A DNA stretch of 64,000 nucleotides from Eunapius fragilis. Lineage: Eukaryota; Porifera; Demospongiae; Spongillida; Spongillidae. The position numbers were made by a program, and so were the translations under genes. Shown piece after piece: positions 1 through 11,509 of the stretch; within the stretch, counting starts at the first letter, position 1, and every line of letters begins with the position of its first letter. The DNA lies in the NCBI GenBank assembly GCA_963681505.1, contig OY811988.1, positions 4,447,735 to 4,511,734 of the forward strand. Reading direction: 5' to 3'. The notes under the pieces are model-generated. The model did no database searches. It had not been told where the DNA came from and saw only the letters and a list, made by a program, of their open reading frames with translations.

Positions 1-530
1 GATAATCCTGCAAAGCATAATCTCTTAGTCAGAGTGACAGCTCTTAAAAGAGCTGTAATTGGTTCCAGATGATGTACTGCAGAACCCAGGGAAGGATTGC
101 TCCATGTTCAGGTTTGCAGCCACAGTATATGTGTCAAAGTTTAAGACCACATGCTGGGACACCACACATGGAATCATGCAGGAAGTTAGTTAGTCCTGCA
201 AAGCGAGGCAGATAGATAGCTCTTAAGAGAGGTGCATGTAATAGGTTCCAGCTGAAAATTAGAGATCATCATGGTCCTGCATGTTTTAGCAGCCATAGAA
301 GCTATGGCACATACTGGGCCACCAAATATGGTATCCATACAGGAAGGAGGCAGGCATGTGGTTTTATAGACTGTACAGCTGTAAGATAAAATATTGTTTA
401 CACAGAGAACCTAGGGAACATGTTTTAGCAGCCATAGATGCTACATCCTGTATGGCAAGGTTTAAAAGACACATGCTGGGCCACCATACTGTATATGGTA
501 TCCATTGACAGGCATGTGGTTTTATCCTTG
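1..530. repeat. Three diverged ~170-bp direct repeats
   Basis: Three related segments begin near 100, 275 and 420. They share the words TTTAGCAGCCATAGA, CATGCTGGGCCACCA, ATGGTATCCAT and CAGGCATGTGGTTTTA. Divergence is high, so this is an old tandem duplication. No open frame is shared between the copies and no protein is implied. Confidence 0.6.
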
Positions 531-745
531 CAAAAATATACTGAATAGTCAACATTCACAGACATGTAGTGTGAATGTGGTATAAAAATCCCCTCAGAGA
601 GTATCAAAGCTGGCAAGCATATACTCCAATGCAAATTGATCTGGCGTTATTCGTTTTCCTATCTCGCAGACGAACACACGCACACAATACAATACATCGT
701 TCCCATGCGTGTAGGACATATTGCATCCAAACATTGCAAACACTC

Positions 746-1109
746 CTACCTCATAATATTTCTTTTCCTGCAGTATTGGGCCTTAGCGGTCTCCTTCTTA
801 CTTTCCGGATCAAGGCAGTATTGAGCCTTCGCGCTATCCTTCTTACTTTCCGGATCAAGCCAGTATTGGGCCTTAGCGCTCTCTCTCTTACTTTCCGGAT
901 CAAGCCAGTATTGGGCCTTCATGCTATCCTTCTTACTCTCATGATCGGCTTTGTAGCGCTTCCTGTCGCAAGTCTTCTTTTTTTTCATGCGCTTCTTGAA
1001 AACTGTCACGCTCCTCAATATCTTGCGACTCGCCAACACAACAGTCATCATTTAACTTTGCGATCTTCTTTGCACGATTCTTTTCTCTTCGCGATCGACG
1101 TGACGGCAT
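746..1109 (-). pseudogene. Remnant of repetitive basic N-terminus of a Helitron-like ORF
   Basis: Reading leftward from an ATG at 1109 the frame begins MPSRRSRREKNRAKK. After about 45 codons a +1 shift is needed to continue into four repeats of the type KAQYWLDPESKKDSA (about 750-930). Lys/Arg-rich repeats of this KRxSxxxxYxxDPEKK form sit at the N-terminus of transposon polyproteins in sponge and other invertebrate genomes; that family statement is from general knowledge and the link to Helitrons is inference. The frameshift and lack of downstream domains mark it as a fragment. Similar starts occur at 12013 (MPSRQEKKRAKRR) and similar repeats at 10647, both on the plus strand. Confidence 0.5.
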
Positions 1110-1486
1110 TTTGAAGAAAACAAACCAGACACGTCAAGCTTTTGGTATACAACCGTGACAACAATTGAATAGTAACTGTAGCGCATGCACTCTGTATATG
1201 AAATATAGAACGTGTTCAACACACGTTCCCGCCCACTTTTATGTCTTCCAAAGGCCGATAAAATCTGTTGTGGGCTATACTAACAAAACTAAGTTTGCTA
1301 GAGATTGAAATTTGTGTCAAGTATAACTCTCTTTACTAACATAATAAAACAAATCCAACTCGACAATAAGTTTCTAACTTGTTGGTTCTAGTGCTTCCGC
1401 ATAACGGCTAACATTTTACTTCAATCGTGACAAAGATGCAATGCAATAAACCTCTTATCCGAGCAAATCTTATCTTATCAGATCCG
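1110..1486. other. No feature seen
   Basis: AT-rich sequence without a supported gene. It lies directly upstream of the minus-strand transposon remnant, so it may be that element's 5' leader, but no repeat partner is obvious. Confidence 0.3.
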
Positions 1487-1788
1487 GAAGAAGAAGAAGA
1501 AGAAGAAGAAGAAGAAGAAGAAGAAGAAGAAGAAGAAGAAGAAGAAGAAGAAGAAGAAGAAGAAGAAGAAGAAGAAGAAGAAGAAGAAGAAGAAGAAGAA
1601 GAAGAAGAAGAAGAAGAAGAAGAAGAAGAAGAAGAAGAAGAAGAAGAAGAAGAAGAAGAAGAAGAAGAAGAAGAAGAAGAAGAAGAAGAAGAAGAAGAAG
1701 AAGAAGAAGAAGAAGAAGAAGAAGAAGAAGAAGAAGAAGAAGAAGAAGAAGAAGAAGAAGAAGAAGAAGAAGAAGAAGAAGAAGAAGA
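1487..1788. repeat. (GAA)n microsatellite, ~100 units
   Basis: Uninterrupted GAA/AAG trinucleotide tract of about 300 bp. It creates an artificial poly-glutamate frame that should not be annotated as protein. Long GAA:TTC tracts are purine-pyrimidine mirror repeats able to form triplex DNA (established for the human FXN locus). The absence of interruptions implies recent expansion. Confidence 0.97.
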
Positions 1789-2270
1789 TGGAGAAACTTT
1801 TTTTTAGGTTCGAGTGTGGGAACGAGAGAGCGTTATCTCTGTTGTCTGAGCTTTCTAAGCGTCGGCAGTTTGATTACATTGTAGGTAATTGTTGGCTGTA
1901 TCCAAATACGCTCGCTAAAGTCCAACTGATTCTACGGTGCATCGGCAATAGTGGAATCTGGTGTTTTGCTAATCGTATTCATCACACTTCAAATCCTACA
2001 TAGGACCTACTAACGTAGGTCCTGATACATAATTTGGGGGCGTCGAGAGGCACTCGAGATGGTGTGGGTCTGGGTACGGGACACCAAATGCGAAATGTAC
2101 ATACCCAGCGGCGGATCCACTTCTAAGCCATTTGGGTCTCGATGGGTGTAGTATAGCATCCCACACCAGGTAAGGGGTAGTGGGGCTCAGCCCCAGTAGC
2201 TCTGTATAGCTTGAACATTATCTTGAGACGTGCATGCAATTATTATAGCGCTAATGCTGTGCATACATTG
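1789..2270. other. No feature seen
   Basis: Unique-looking non-coding sequence. The only notable item is a GTAGGTCC-type short inverted pair near 2000-2020 (TAGGACCTAC / GTAGGTCCTG). Confidence 0.3.
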
Positions 2271-2440
2271 GGCTGGTATATTGGACTGGTATGGTCCATA
2301 CCAGTTCAATACACCAGCCCAGTACATACATCACACCAGTCAAGTGCATACAACACACCAGTACTAGTCCTGGACATACAACACACCAGTCCAGTATACG
2401 TATATACAAGTTAATACAACACACCAGTCCAGTAGGTATG
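2270..2440. repeat. Degenerate ~22-bp minisatellite (ACCAGTCCAGTACATACAAC)
   Basis: About seven degenerate units of CACACCAGTCCAGTACATACAA. The same motif appears reverse-complemented at 2835-3010 and 3355-3480, so blocks of one minisatellite lie in both orientations within 1.2 kb. Confidence 0.7.
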
Positions 2441-2834
2441 TGCCCAAATTGGAGGTATTATATCCAATGCGGAGGTTTATACAAATACCCAATGCGGAGG
2501 CATAAACACCCAAATTGGAGGATGCGCTGAGGTATGCAGTATAAGAAATTCACAATGCGGTACACATACATGTAGTTGATTTAGCCAGTGTGCATATAGT
2601 GCAGTAGAACTGATATACTTTTGGCAAATATCATATAGTGGTCTCGTACCCAGACCCGATTGAGACCCCCCCCCCCCCCCACCCCATATTTATGTTGTTA
2701 CCAAATATTGCCTCCGTCACACAATCAGCACCGCTATGGAAGTTATTTTGGTGTCCCGTTTCGGAAGTAAGAAAGAAGCTTGTATACAACCAATTGTGTA
2801 TAACTATTGGTTACCCATAACTCCTCCTTTATGC

Positions 2835-3010
2835 ACTGCATGTACTGGACTGGTGTGGTGCATGTACTGGTCTGATGTGTTGCATGTACTGGACTGATGT
2901 GTTGCATGTACTGGACTGGTGTATGGGCTGATGTGCTGCATGTACTGGACTGGTGTATGGGCTGATGTGATGAATGTACTAGACTGGTGTGTTGGACTGG
3001 TGAAGATGTG
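2835..3010. repeat. ~22-bp minisatellite, opposite orientation
   Basis: About eight units of GCATGTACTGGACTGATGTGTT, the reverse complement of the block at 2270-2440. Between the two blocks (2440-2835) I see only a poly-C run near 2667 and no gene. Confidence 0.75.
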
Positions 3011-3222
3011 CTGTTTGTACACATGGGCATACGCAGCATTCAGGAAGAGGGGGGTCGAATTTGGTTAATAGGTAAACGTACAATAACATACAATGCTTGC
3101 ATCATACAGTGTACTTTGTTCATCGCAAAATTGATTAAACTCAATTATGCAGGTGGCTTGCTTTTGTTTTTTTTTGGGGGGAGGGGGGGGGGTCCCCTGC
3201 ATATGCCCATGAGTACTGCAGC

Positions 3223-3250
3223 GGGGGGGGGGGGGGGGGGGGGGGGGGGG
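3223..3250. repeat. Poly-G tract, 28 bp
   Basis: Uninterrupted G28. A shorter G-rich run (3177-3192) lies just upstream. Capable of G-quadruplex formation in principle. Confidence 0.95.
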
Positions 3251-3354
3251 CAATTGATGGGGTCAAACGACCCTCCTGTACTCCATCCACAACTGTGTCT
3301 CTGGAGCCAAGGCTAGGTCTCTCTAAGTAAACTTATTTACATGATCCGACACAC

Positions 3355-3480
3355 CCTGTACTGGACTGGTGTGTTGTAATGTTATGGGCTGGTGTATTGT
3401 ATGTAGTGAATTGGTGTATTGGACTGCTGTGTTTCATGTACTGGACTGCTGCGTTGCATGTACTAGACTGGTGTGTTGCC
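3355..3480. repeat. ~22-bp minisatellite, third block
   Basis: About five degenerate units of TGTACTGGACTGGTGTGTTGCA, in the same orientation as 2835-3010. Confidence 0.65.
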
Positions 3481-3872
3481 AATGGTCATCAGAATATTAG
3501 TGGAGGCTATGAGCAGGACCATGTAGTGAAGGGTATGGGACAGGATCATGTAGAAGAGGTGTTCCATAGTTTAACTGGGACCCTATCAGAACACGACTGA
3601 AATAGCTTTCCTAACAAGCAAAAGCGATGAGCCCTAGCTCTATGTTGTTTATTTGCATTCGAACTGTGAACAGGTGTGCACACTTTACTGCATAACTTCC
3701 TCATTGTGTTACACCACTAAGGAAGATCAGATCAGGTCATGTTTTTTATATAATATACCCAAAGGTGGTTTTGATATATGGCTTTAAAATTATATTATTA
3801 AGTCCTTATGGTGATTGGTAATATGTAGTTTTAATTTCTAGGTTTTTTATGACTAACTTAATTAGGCTTAAG

Positions 3873-3900
3873 TAAAGTGTGAACGCTTGTTCACACTTTA
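3873..3900. repeat. Perfect 12-bp-arm hairpin
   Basis: TAAAGTGTGAAC and GTTCACACTTTA flank a GCTT loop. It abuts the left end of the MITE at 3901. Related palindromes follow at 4227-4256 and 5447-5494. Confidence 0.8.
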
Positions 3901-4073
3901 CAGTCTACCCTCGATAGTGTCCGCTTCGATACAGTCCATCCGCGATAATGTCCGCTATTTTTCTCTTGCCAACCAACCCTTCGTAAGCTAAGCTTCGCAT
4001 CGCTACTATCCGTTTGTCCTACAGTCCGCTATTTGGGGGTTCCCGTAGCCCGGACTATATCGAGGGTAGACTG
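3901..4073. mobile_element. Pogo/Tigger-like MITE with TA target duplication
   Basis: The element starts CAGTCTACCCTCGATAGTGT and ends in the inverted copy ACTATATCGAGGGTAGACTG. A TA dinucleotide flanks each end (3899-3900 and 4074-4075). Terminal CAG..CTG, a 'CCTCGAT' core and TA duplication are features of pogo/Tigger-type Tc1-mariner elements. At 173 bp with no open frame it is non-autonomous. The interior also carries the subterminal GTCCGCTATTT motif twice. Confidence 0.75.
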
Positions 4074-4226
4074 TACTTTTATTGGCATTTTAAATTGAAT
4101 TTTGCATCGGGGGAACATGATATAAAATAGTAAATCACAGTGATGATAGAGGGCATTAAGGCCTATGTACTTCATCTTGGATAATCTTAATTAGATTAGT
4201 GTATACAGAGCACTGATGCTTTTTAG

Positions 4227-4256
4227 GTACAGTGTGCACACCTGTGCACACTGTAC
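4227..4256. repeat. Perfect 14-bp-arm hairpin
   Basis: GTACAGTGTGCACA and its exact inverse TGTGCACACTGTAC are separated by only CC. Confidence 0.85.
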
Positions 4257-4616
4257 TATGTTGTGTGGTACTGATGACTGGTAATTGCTGACAATGTTTA
4301 TCTTAACATTTGTATCAGTGGTTATTATTGTAAATCATTATGTAAGGAAACACCATGTAATAGGACAAAATTGCATAAGCCAAAGAGCACTTGGTTTTTG
4401 CTACTTGCTAATCATTTGCCGCAGATTCGACACTGCTTCTCTTCCACCTCTGCAATGCTGTCTGCCTCTTCTTATTTGCAGGCACATGTACAACAACTTC
4501 CAAGTGAAGTACCAGACACCTAAGCTTTGAAACAGGGAACAGGTACAGTTCAGAAGCTTCCTTCCTTCTGGCTTCCCATGTTCACAAGGGGTTTGGACCA
4601 CACCTCCATCATGTAT

Positions 4617-4925
4617 CCTACCATGCACACATCCTGCAGCGGCTACTGTTACTGATGATTAGTTCATGCTCGACATCACCTTCAGCCTGAATCACCTATG
4701 TAGCCCTGGCTTCAAATTCCTCCTTCTCGTCTGAGTCTAGGCACTCTCCATCACTGGCTTCATTAGAAATTACGTAGTATACGCTCTGTTCAACTGCTTG
4801 TCTTGTCCTTTCTCACTAGACTGGCACATTGTCGCTGGTTACTCACTGTAAATCCCTTGCCACGTCCTCCTTTGTCCGTGCCTGCTGGTACCACTGCTGC
4901 ATTGTTGTGATTGTATGCTCACACC
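4617..4925 (-). pseudogene. Degenerate coding-like segment, family unknown
   Basis: On the minus strand one frame reads QQWYQQARTKEDVARDLQ, then, after several stops in the same frame, SNEASDGECLDSDEKEEFEA. Composition and frame consistency look like old coding DNA with about four nonsense codons. I do not recognise the family. It could be chance; confidence is low. Confidence 0.25.
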
Positions 4926-5162
4926 TGTACATGTAAAGACGTTTTTAAAAAGCCATAGCTATATCCCTACTTCAAAACACTTCCTGTAATACCAGCTGTC
5001 TGCTGAAAATTCTGCATAGATTTCTTAACGTCCTATAGCTTGCCGAGTTTTCAACAATGCTAATCATTAAGCCTGAAGGTCCTGGCTCCTCCTCTATACT
5101 ATAGCTTATAGGTACAGAAGGGTCCTTGATCTGATCCTTGATCCGATCCTGAATCCGATCCT

Positions 5163-5230
5163 GAATGGTTTCAAGTGGATCCCCAATACCTTCATTGAAT
5201 GGTTTCAAGTGGATCCCCAATACCTTCATT
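5163..5230. repeat. 34-bp tandem duplication
   Basis: Two identical copies of a 34-bp unit beginning GAATGGTTTCAAGTGGATCC. Beyond this and the hairpin at 5447, the stretch 4925-6530 holds no feature I can support. Confidence 0.85.
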
Positions 5231-5446
5231 GAATGGTATTGTTTGAAAAGTAACCTAGCATAAATGCATGTATCACGTGTGCGCGAGCTGATTTTGAACC
5301 AACTTTGCGATTAGTAAATTAAATAACCTGTCATTAAATTATTATTTTTACCATTGTCCACCCATCCACAAGTCTTTTTATGCATAATATGTAAAAATCT
5401 AGAACACTGCTCATGTGTATCAAATAATGCAGAGCTAAAAATGAAC

Positions 5447-5494
5447 TGTGAACACCTGAGCACACTATGCGTACAGTGTGCACAGGTGTTCACA
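5447..5494. repeat. Inverted repeat, 12-bp arms
   Basis: TGTGAACACCTG (5447-5458) pairs exactly with CAGGTGTTCACA (5483-5494). The loop contains GTACAGTGTGCACA, the arm of the 4227 hairpin. Confidence 0.75.
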
Positions 5495-6534
5495 CCGGTG
5501 CAAATAGACAATATGGCATCTTTGAGCTACAAACCATAGATCATCACAGAACCTGAAGTCATTTTAAACCTCTCAATTGTGCGCAGTCTGGATTTGAGCT
5601 TATGTAGAGGACGCATGAGATGTCAACATGAGTGTGTAGTGGAGTCGATGGGACTCTTCTGAATGCACTTTAGGTGTGCGTGTGTGCATATGTGCCTAAA
5701 CTAAAAGTGCACATGGCCAAATATCAGTTCCAACAATAATTTATAAATGCATGTAAAGATAATCAGAAATAGTTATGGGATATAATGATAGTGAGTACTA
5801 TGGGACAGTAACATGTAATGGAATATGGGACATGGGTATGTAGTGGGCCGTGGTACATCATGTAGGTATTTGCTCATGTCCCATAATGATCCGGCCTTGG
5901 GGACTTCTCCTTTGACTGTAAAACCGGGAAAGTGTATTCATATATGCATGTATTTTCCCGTGCAATTTTATAATTATATAGATTTTTGAATAGAGCTAGT
6001 TTGCACCAGGGGTGGTTGGGCGTTTTCCGACCTTCGCATTTTGGCCGAAAAGTGAAGATTTGGCTACGCCCAACTACATCTGTGAGTTTAACGTAAACAA
6101 TTGGCCAGTTGGACATGCAGTTCTTTTTTTAGCCTTGTACACAACACTGCCCTGTACACAACACTGCCCTGGTGTAGACTAATTGCAAGTTGTAATCTGA
6201 GCAACACTGGATGAGAAAGTAGAGAGAACGAAGACCCCTTACGCTGGAACAGAATACCTGGTATCTGGAATGGGTCATGCAGCTGAGCACACCATTATGA
6301 CCAAAACACATGTTTGATATTATGATCATGTTCATGTTTACAATATCAGTTCCATTCATCCTAAGGATGAGTAAATTAGACTCCAAAAGCATCCAAATGG
6401 CATACAGCATAGCCCAACTTTAAGTGAACTTCAAGTAAACTGCAGATCCCAGGATCCTCAGACCTCCGTACAAAGTGCATTGATAGAGTAATGTCAAAAT
6501 TCAAATACTCATCAACAACTTTGCCTAATATTAG

Positions 6535-7130
6535 TAACCACACCCATTTTTACACATCTTCTCTGAGAGGGGTGACCTGTAAGTGACCTGCAAGTCTCAA
6601 GGTCCACGAACATTCCTAACGAACACCAGGTTACAAACTACACACTGCCTATTAAAATATGCACCAACTCACATCACGTAACCACACCCACATTGACACA
6701 CACCCAATGAGAGGGGTGACCTGCATGTGACCTGCAAAGTCTCAAGGTCCACAGACATTCCTAACGAACACCAAGTTACAAACTACACACCCCCTATTAA
6801 AATACACACCAACAACTGTTGCTCCTATCACGTAACCACACCCACATTGACACACACCCTATCAGAGGGGTGACCTGCATGTGACCTGCAAAGTCTCAAG
6901 GTCCATGGACATTCCTAACAAACACCAGGTTACAAACTACACACCCTATTGAAATATTCACCCACATCTGTTGCTCACATGACGTAACCACACCCAATTT
7001 GACACACCCCTATGAGGGGTGACCTGTAAGTGACGTGCAATTCTCAAGGTCCACGGACATTCCTAACGAAGTAGCACAAACACCTTCAACTCACAACATC
7101 TAAGCACACCCATTTTTAATGCACATTTCA
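6535..7130. repeat. Four-copy ~150-bp tandem repeat
   Basis: Units begin at AACCACACCCA near 6536, 6680, 6834 and 6986 (spacing 144, 154, 152). Each contains GAGAGGGGTGACCTG, TCTCAAGGTCCACGGACATT and CCTAACGAACACCAGGTTAC. The last unit is truncated. There is no conserved reading frame across units. Confidence 0.85.
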
Positions 7131-7245
7131 CACCCCCTGCACGTTGGAATTTAGCCAGATTACATGATCCGTCATGTGTTTGGAGGAACATACCTTATCA
7201 GACATAAGTTTCTAGGAAATTACAGGTTTAGCCTAGTACCCCCCC

Positions 7246-7257
7246 ACACACACACAA

Positions 7258-7297
<40 letters not shown>
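7246..7297. repeat. (CA)n microsatellite
   Basis: About 25 CA units with one ATA interruption. The sequence 7300-8720 beyond it shows no gene I can support; a 122-aa frame on the minus strand (8405-8773) has no recognisable domain. Confidence 0.9.
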
Positions 7298-7302
<5 letters not shown>

Positions 7303-8721
7303 TGGACAGTGGACAACCTACAGATGCACTATCACGCGCGCGCACAGCCGTACATGCTGCTTACTTCAGTACTTTGACACTAGCTGCATGGTAGATCGGT
7401 ATTTTGAAATTCTCGTACTTTATGTGATGGAGCTGAAAACAATTTTGCTAAAATATTGCTTTTGTTTAAATTAGATTATGATATATTCCTCGTATACGCA
7501 TTGTGTATAACAGTGACAGGAGGTATGAGCTTGTAGTATGCACAAGAATGGTACAACTTAACAGTGCGTATCCTTGTTATAAACATAATATACGCAATTG
7601 TATACAGGCCCGTGTATAACAACGACTTAAAGAGGAGACTCGAAATTTTCCAGATCTAACTAGCTACTGGTGATAGCTCTTACTGCTGATTTGGTGTTCA
7701 TACTGGACAGGCCAGAATTTAGAGATTTTTTGGGATTTATTTTCAAAAGAAGAGGTGGCGCGTGTAACCTGAAAGGCTGGGATAATGAATCTTTCGAAGG
7801 CTAAATTCACAACAGTTGATTTCGCGATATGAATAAAAATATATATATATCGGATATAAATGCCTAACCTTAACCCTAACTTCCTTTGTAAGATAACTGT
7901 AGGTTTGATCTCTGCAGCCATTTTTGCTTTAGAACAAGCCTGGCCTATGCATGACAAGCGAAGCGGCTAGCGCCTTCAATTTAAGTATTACTTTTGCTAT
8001 TATGATCCTAATGTTTTGGAGATCTACATGGCAGGCTCTGTATCGTAAGAGCCATCCCAGCAAGATATTTAGTCAAGCATGGTGATTGACTCAATCATGC
8101 AGTAAAACTTTAATCATACAATGAATAAAAGTAATAGAAACATAGACCCAAAGGATACAGTGAAAATACTTGCAGCTTTTCATTACATTTGTATTACACT
8201 TCGTAATTATTAGACAGGTAGTCTTGAAGTGTCATTTACCAGGATGCGAGAAAGGTATAACTAAATCAGTTACGCGTTTTAAATGATGTCAACAATTGAC
8301 CTCCCCATGCAGTATCGATAGATTTTCATTCCACTTGTTGATATTCATATTTAATGCTAAATTATGCATACAATAAGGTCGTCACTCTCAAATTAACGAG
8401 TATATTAGCAGTGAAATTCCCAACCAGATGGCCAGTTTTGGAACGAATTTTCCATCCACCGACAAAGATTTCTTTGGTTTGGAGCGTTGACCCAGTTCAT
8501 ATGTGCGTCAAAGTCGACGGACGCAGCAGGCCAGAGATCTGCTAGCACATCGATAACTTTGAGTAATCTGATCTCCTCAACCATGCACAATACATCGATG
8601 ACGTCAGTACAGTTGTAAGTGGAGTAAATCTTCTTCATTGTTAGTATGTACATAATGAAATTAAAAATAATCATGAGATTGTCTGGAACAAGCATAAAAA
8701 CTTCATGCACGCTATGTAAGG

Positions 8722-9102
8722 CCATTCCAAATGTGATTGTTGTTTCCCGTCCGGACCTTTTACCAAAACCCATGCGGGCGGGCGGCTATTATCCATTATT
8801 TACATATTATAATTATTTTTAAAATGAATACAATAATTATGATGCAATCTTACATCAATCTTATGCAATCTTACGTCGTGAGCAAAAGGCGGCACAACTG
8901 AAAACGATGGCGCTGTATATCCAGGCCTTTAGCTGTTGATGTCTGAGAAGCAGCACGCAAGCTTTTTCTAATGTGACACGTTTACCAACATCTCAAACAA
9001 ATAAAATTGAAAACGTATTCCGATAATTAGAAAATGGACGTGGTCTATAATGATGCGGGCGGAGCACGGGAAACAACAATCACATTTGGAATGGCATAAG
9101 CC
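8722..9102. repeat. Inverted repeat pair, ~30-bp arms
   Basis: The right arm GGGAAACAACAATCACATTT (continuing GGAATGGC, about 9068-9096) is the inverse of GGCCATTCCAAATGTGATTG at 8720-8750. GCGGGCGG words lie beside each arm. It may be the ends of a degraded element; no TSD is visible. 9100-10200 holds no feature I can support. Confidence 0.55.
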
Positions 9103-10199
9103 TTATTGAATAGTGCGCAACATTACCTGTACATAGTTGCACGCAAGGATCCTCAGAGCTTTGCTATCACCTGTGCCATTACATTGAACCAAATTGTTAT
9201 GGCGAAGCATTGAGCACGCCGTGTGATACTGCGCCAGGCTTGAATCGCTCACAACAAACTAAGAGAGGATTTCAGTTCAATACTATATACAGCGTTGCCA
9301 TTAGACACCTCACCTGCTCTTCCAAAGTGCTGATAGCAAAATATTTGGTTAACAGATCGCTGAGCTTTTCTGACAGGTTCAGAGACGTGCATTGCCCCCT
9401 TACGACTAAAATGCAAAGAATCGTTGCGCAGATAGTAGCGGAGATTCCTCGTCCGTACATGGCTATTGATGCTTTAATGAATGCCTGTTCGTAATCTGTT
9501 GTACATATTTATAATACAATGTATGATTGGTATCGGGTGTCGTATAGGAAAGCTGTCGCTAGGTAATTGTATAGCGGCGAAAATGTTTCCCGGCTAAGGA
9601 AGATCTGTCGCTGTAATTATAAACTTATAGCTCATACAGGCAATCCTGTCACTAGAAAATACTGTCGCGCGCATGAAATATGCATATAATGTCTCAAATT
9701 GCGACATGATTGAGAGTTAATTCACCCACTTGATGCATTCATCAGGACAGTACCATTTATTGGATCTTCTGATGAAGCTATCGCATTGAAACAAATTCTT
9801 GTATCTATTATACAGTGCACCGTCTATCATAGCACATAGGATTTGTCCACACAGCGGAGTCCTGGTCGTCGTTCGGGTGCAACAACCCTTGAATAAATTT
9901 CGGAGTGTAGGAATTGGTGAAGTGTCAGACTAATTATTGCTATGCCATGTCACCAGTGAGGACTTACAGCAAGCACCTTTGTGCGGGTCAGATGGTTTCA
10001 GTGCTGGGATGCCTGTAGGCTATAAGTATCTTATTCATATTGCACCACTGCACGTGTTGGTTGGTCACTGTTGGTGTGTAATTTAAGAGCATATTGAGGA
10101 GGTGGTAAATGGAATGGCAAGTTACATGTTCAAGTGTGGGGGTCACAATCCTCATCTTTCATTCCTACACTCGTACCATTCAATTCCATGCATACATGG

Positions 10200-10560
10200 T
10201 ATATAAGTTTCGCTAGAAACTTCCATATAGAATTTGACCCGACTATGAATCTCATTACAAACACGCGAGCCGTCACTAACAAGACCCCGACGATCGGATC
10301 GCAAAGCTTGTTATAGCAATCTAACTAGAAGAATGAGCATTGTTTTATGTCACAGAACCGCGCGGTTGTAGGGTACTGCCCGCCCTCGTACCCAGTCCCG
10401 GAACATGGTCACCTCCTCCTTCTTTTTCTTGGCAACGCATAACTGAGTCGGGATTAGGAACAGTTTTAAACAATGAAAATTTCACCAAAAGTTTCAGAAT
10501 AGGCTGGAAGAGCCGCTTTCATATAAAATAGCCGATGTTATATTTTGGTTAACAATCGAC
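10200..10560 (+). repeat. Dispersed ~350-bp repeat, copy 1
   Basis: Begins AGTTTCGCTAGAAACTTCCA, runs through GTCACAGAACCGCGCGGTTG and CGTACCCAGTCCCGGAACAT, and ends TATAAAATAGCCGATGTTAT. The same order of blocks recurs at 11510 (direct) and 13385-13745 (inverted). Copies 1 and 2 lie just upstream of KRSA-type peptide or MPSR remnants (10647, 12013), so it may be the 5' leader of that transposon; this is inference. Confidence 0.75.
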
Positions 10561-10646
10561 TATACGGTATATGTAAAACGCATAATTAGATAACATTTTA
10601 GATATCTTAAAGTAAGAATGGCGGTATTAAGCAGACCCAAAAATAG

Positions 10647-10862
10647 AAACGCTCCGCTGAACGCGAGCGGTATCAAGAAGAGAAACGGTCCGCTAAAAGG
10701 CAACGTTATTGGGAGAGTCCTGAATCTGCTCGCTTGCGAAGAGAGTGCGGTACGGGAAGGCTAAGCGTACTAGTACCCTGCAAAACCAAACGAGGCCATC
10801 GAAAGAGTACTACCGATAAAGTTATTCAAAGGTATGTAAATGTAGCTACCTACTCTTACTAA
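10647..10862 (+). pseudogene. KRSAxRxRY repeat peptide remnant
   Basis: After a TAG at 10644 the frame is open for 71 codons. It starts KRSAERERYQEEKRSAKRQR and then YWESPESARLRRE, the same basic repeat type as at 746-1109. After RRE a one-base shift would restore RYGKAKRTSTLQNQTRPSKE, which keeps the Lys/Arg-rich character. No Met start is present. Read as the decayed N-terminus of a transposon protein. Confidence 0.5.
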
Positions 10863-10969
10863 GCTTGGTTTACAATATGACATTGGTGGCTGAACGTTAC
10901 GGATCAATTACGATCATCAACTACATCAAATACACATCGGAATAATGTGCATGAAAAAATGAATGAAAG

Positions 10970-11256
10970 AAGTAAATAAAAAACCTTCTCAATGAGAAAG
11001 TTGGTGGGATATAGGATTTGAAGGCAATGGTGGTGTAAAAAGCAAGGAAACAAGGGTCTGTAATAGTAAGGGAAAATGTCATAGTCCTATATTTAGCACA
11101 CGAACATAGTATATGCTATAAACGGGCCGCTAAATATAGGACTATGACATTTTCCCTTACTATTACAGACCCTTGTTTCCTTGCCTTTTACACCACCATT
11201 GCCTTCAAATCCTATATCCCACCAATTTTCTCATTGAGAAGGTTTTTTATTTACTT
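10970..11256. mobile_element. Near-palindromic MITE, copy 1
   Basis: Almost the whole ~286 bp folds on itself. The left arm runs AAGTAAATAAA, CTTCTCAATGAGAAAG, TTGGTGGGATATAGGATTT, GTGGTGTAAAAAGCAAGGAA and AAATGTCATAGTCCTATATT; the right arm is its inverse. The unpaired centre lies near 11105-11130. No coding capacity. Other copies: 12161, 13072, 25177. Confidence 0.9.
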
Positions 11257-11509
11257 GTACGAATACATAGAGCTCGAAAAACGCTAAACTGTACGTTTTG
11301 TTCCATGGTACCCACGAGATTACCAGGCGGGCGCGGCCGTACCACAGCAACGGAAGCCTTAAAACGCTACATTAATGGCAACCCTATACGGATGCAAGTT
11401 CATGGAAGAGGTGGGAGTATGTTTCTTTTGTGCAGAAATTTCGTGAGAAATATGTGCAGCACACAATGGCTAGCGTATGTCACATGCGTGCAATCTTCAG
11501 CACTTATAT

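Noticed and set aside
1427-1807. 126-codon poly-glutamate frame
   Set aside because: Translation of the (GAA)n microsatellite; flanks show no coding character.
9272-9460. Minus-strand frame with a hydrophobic start resembling a signal peptide
   Set aside because: Only 62 codons, no recognised domain, no supporting exon; an overlapping plus-strand frame is equally open.
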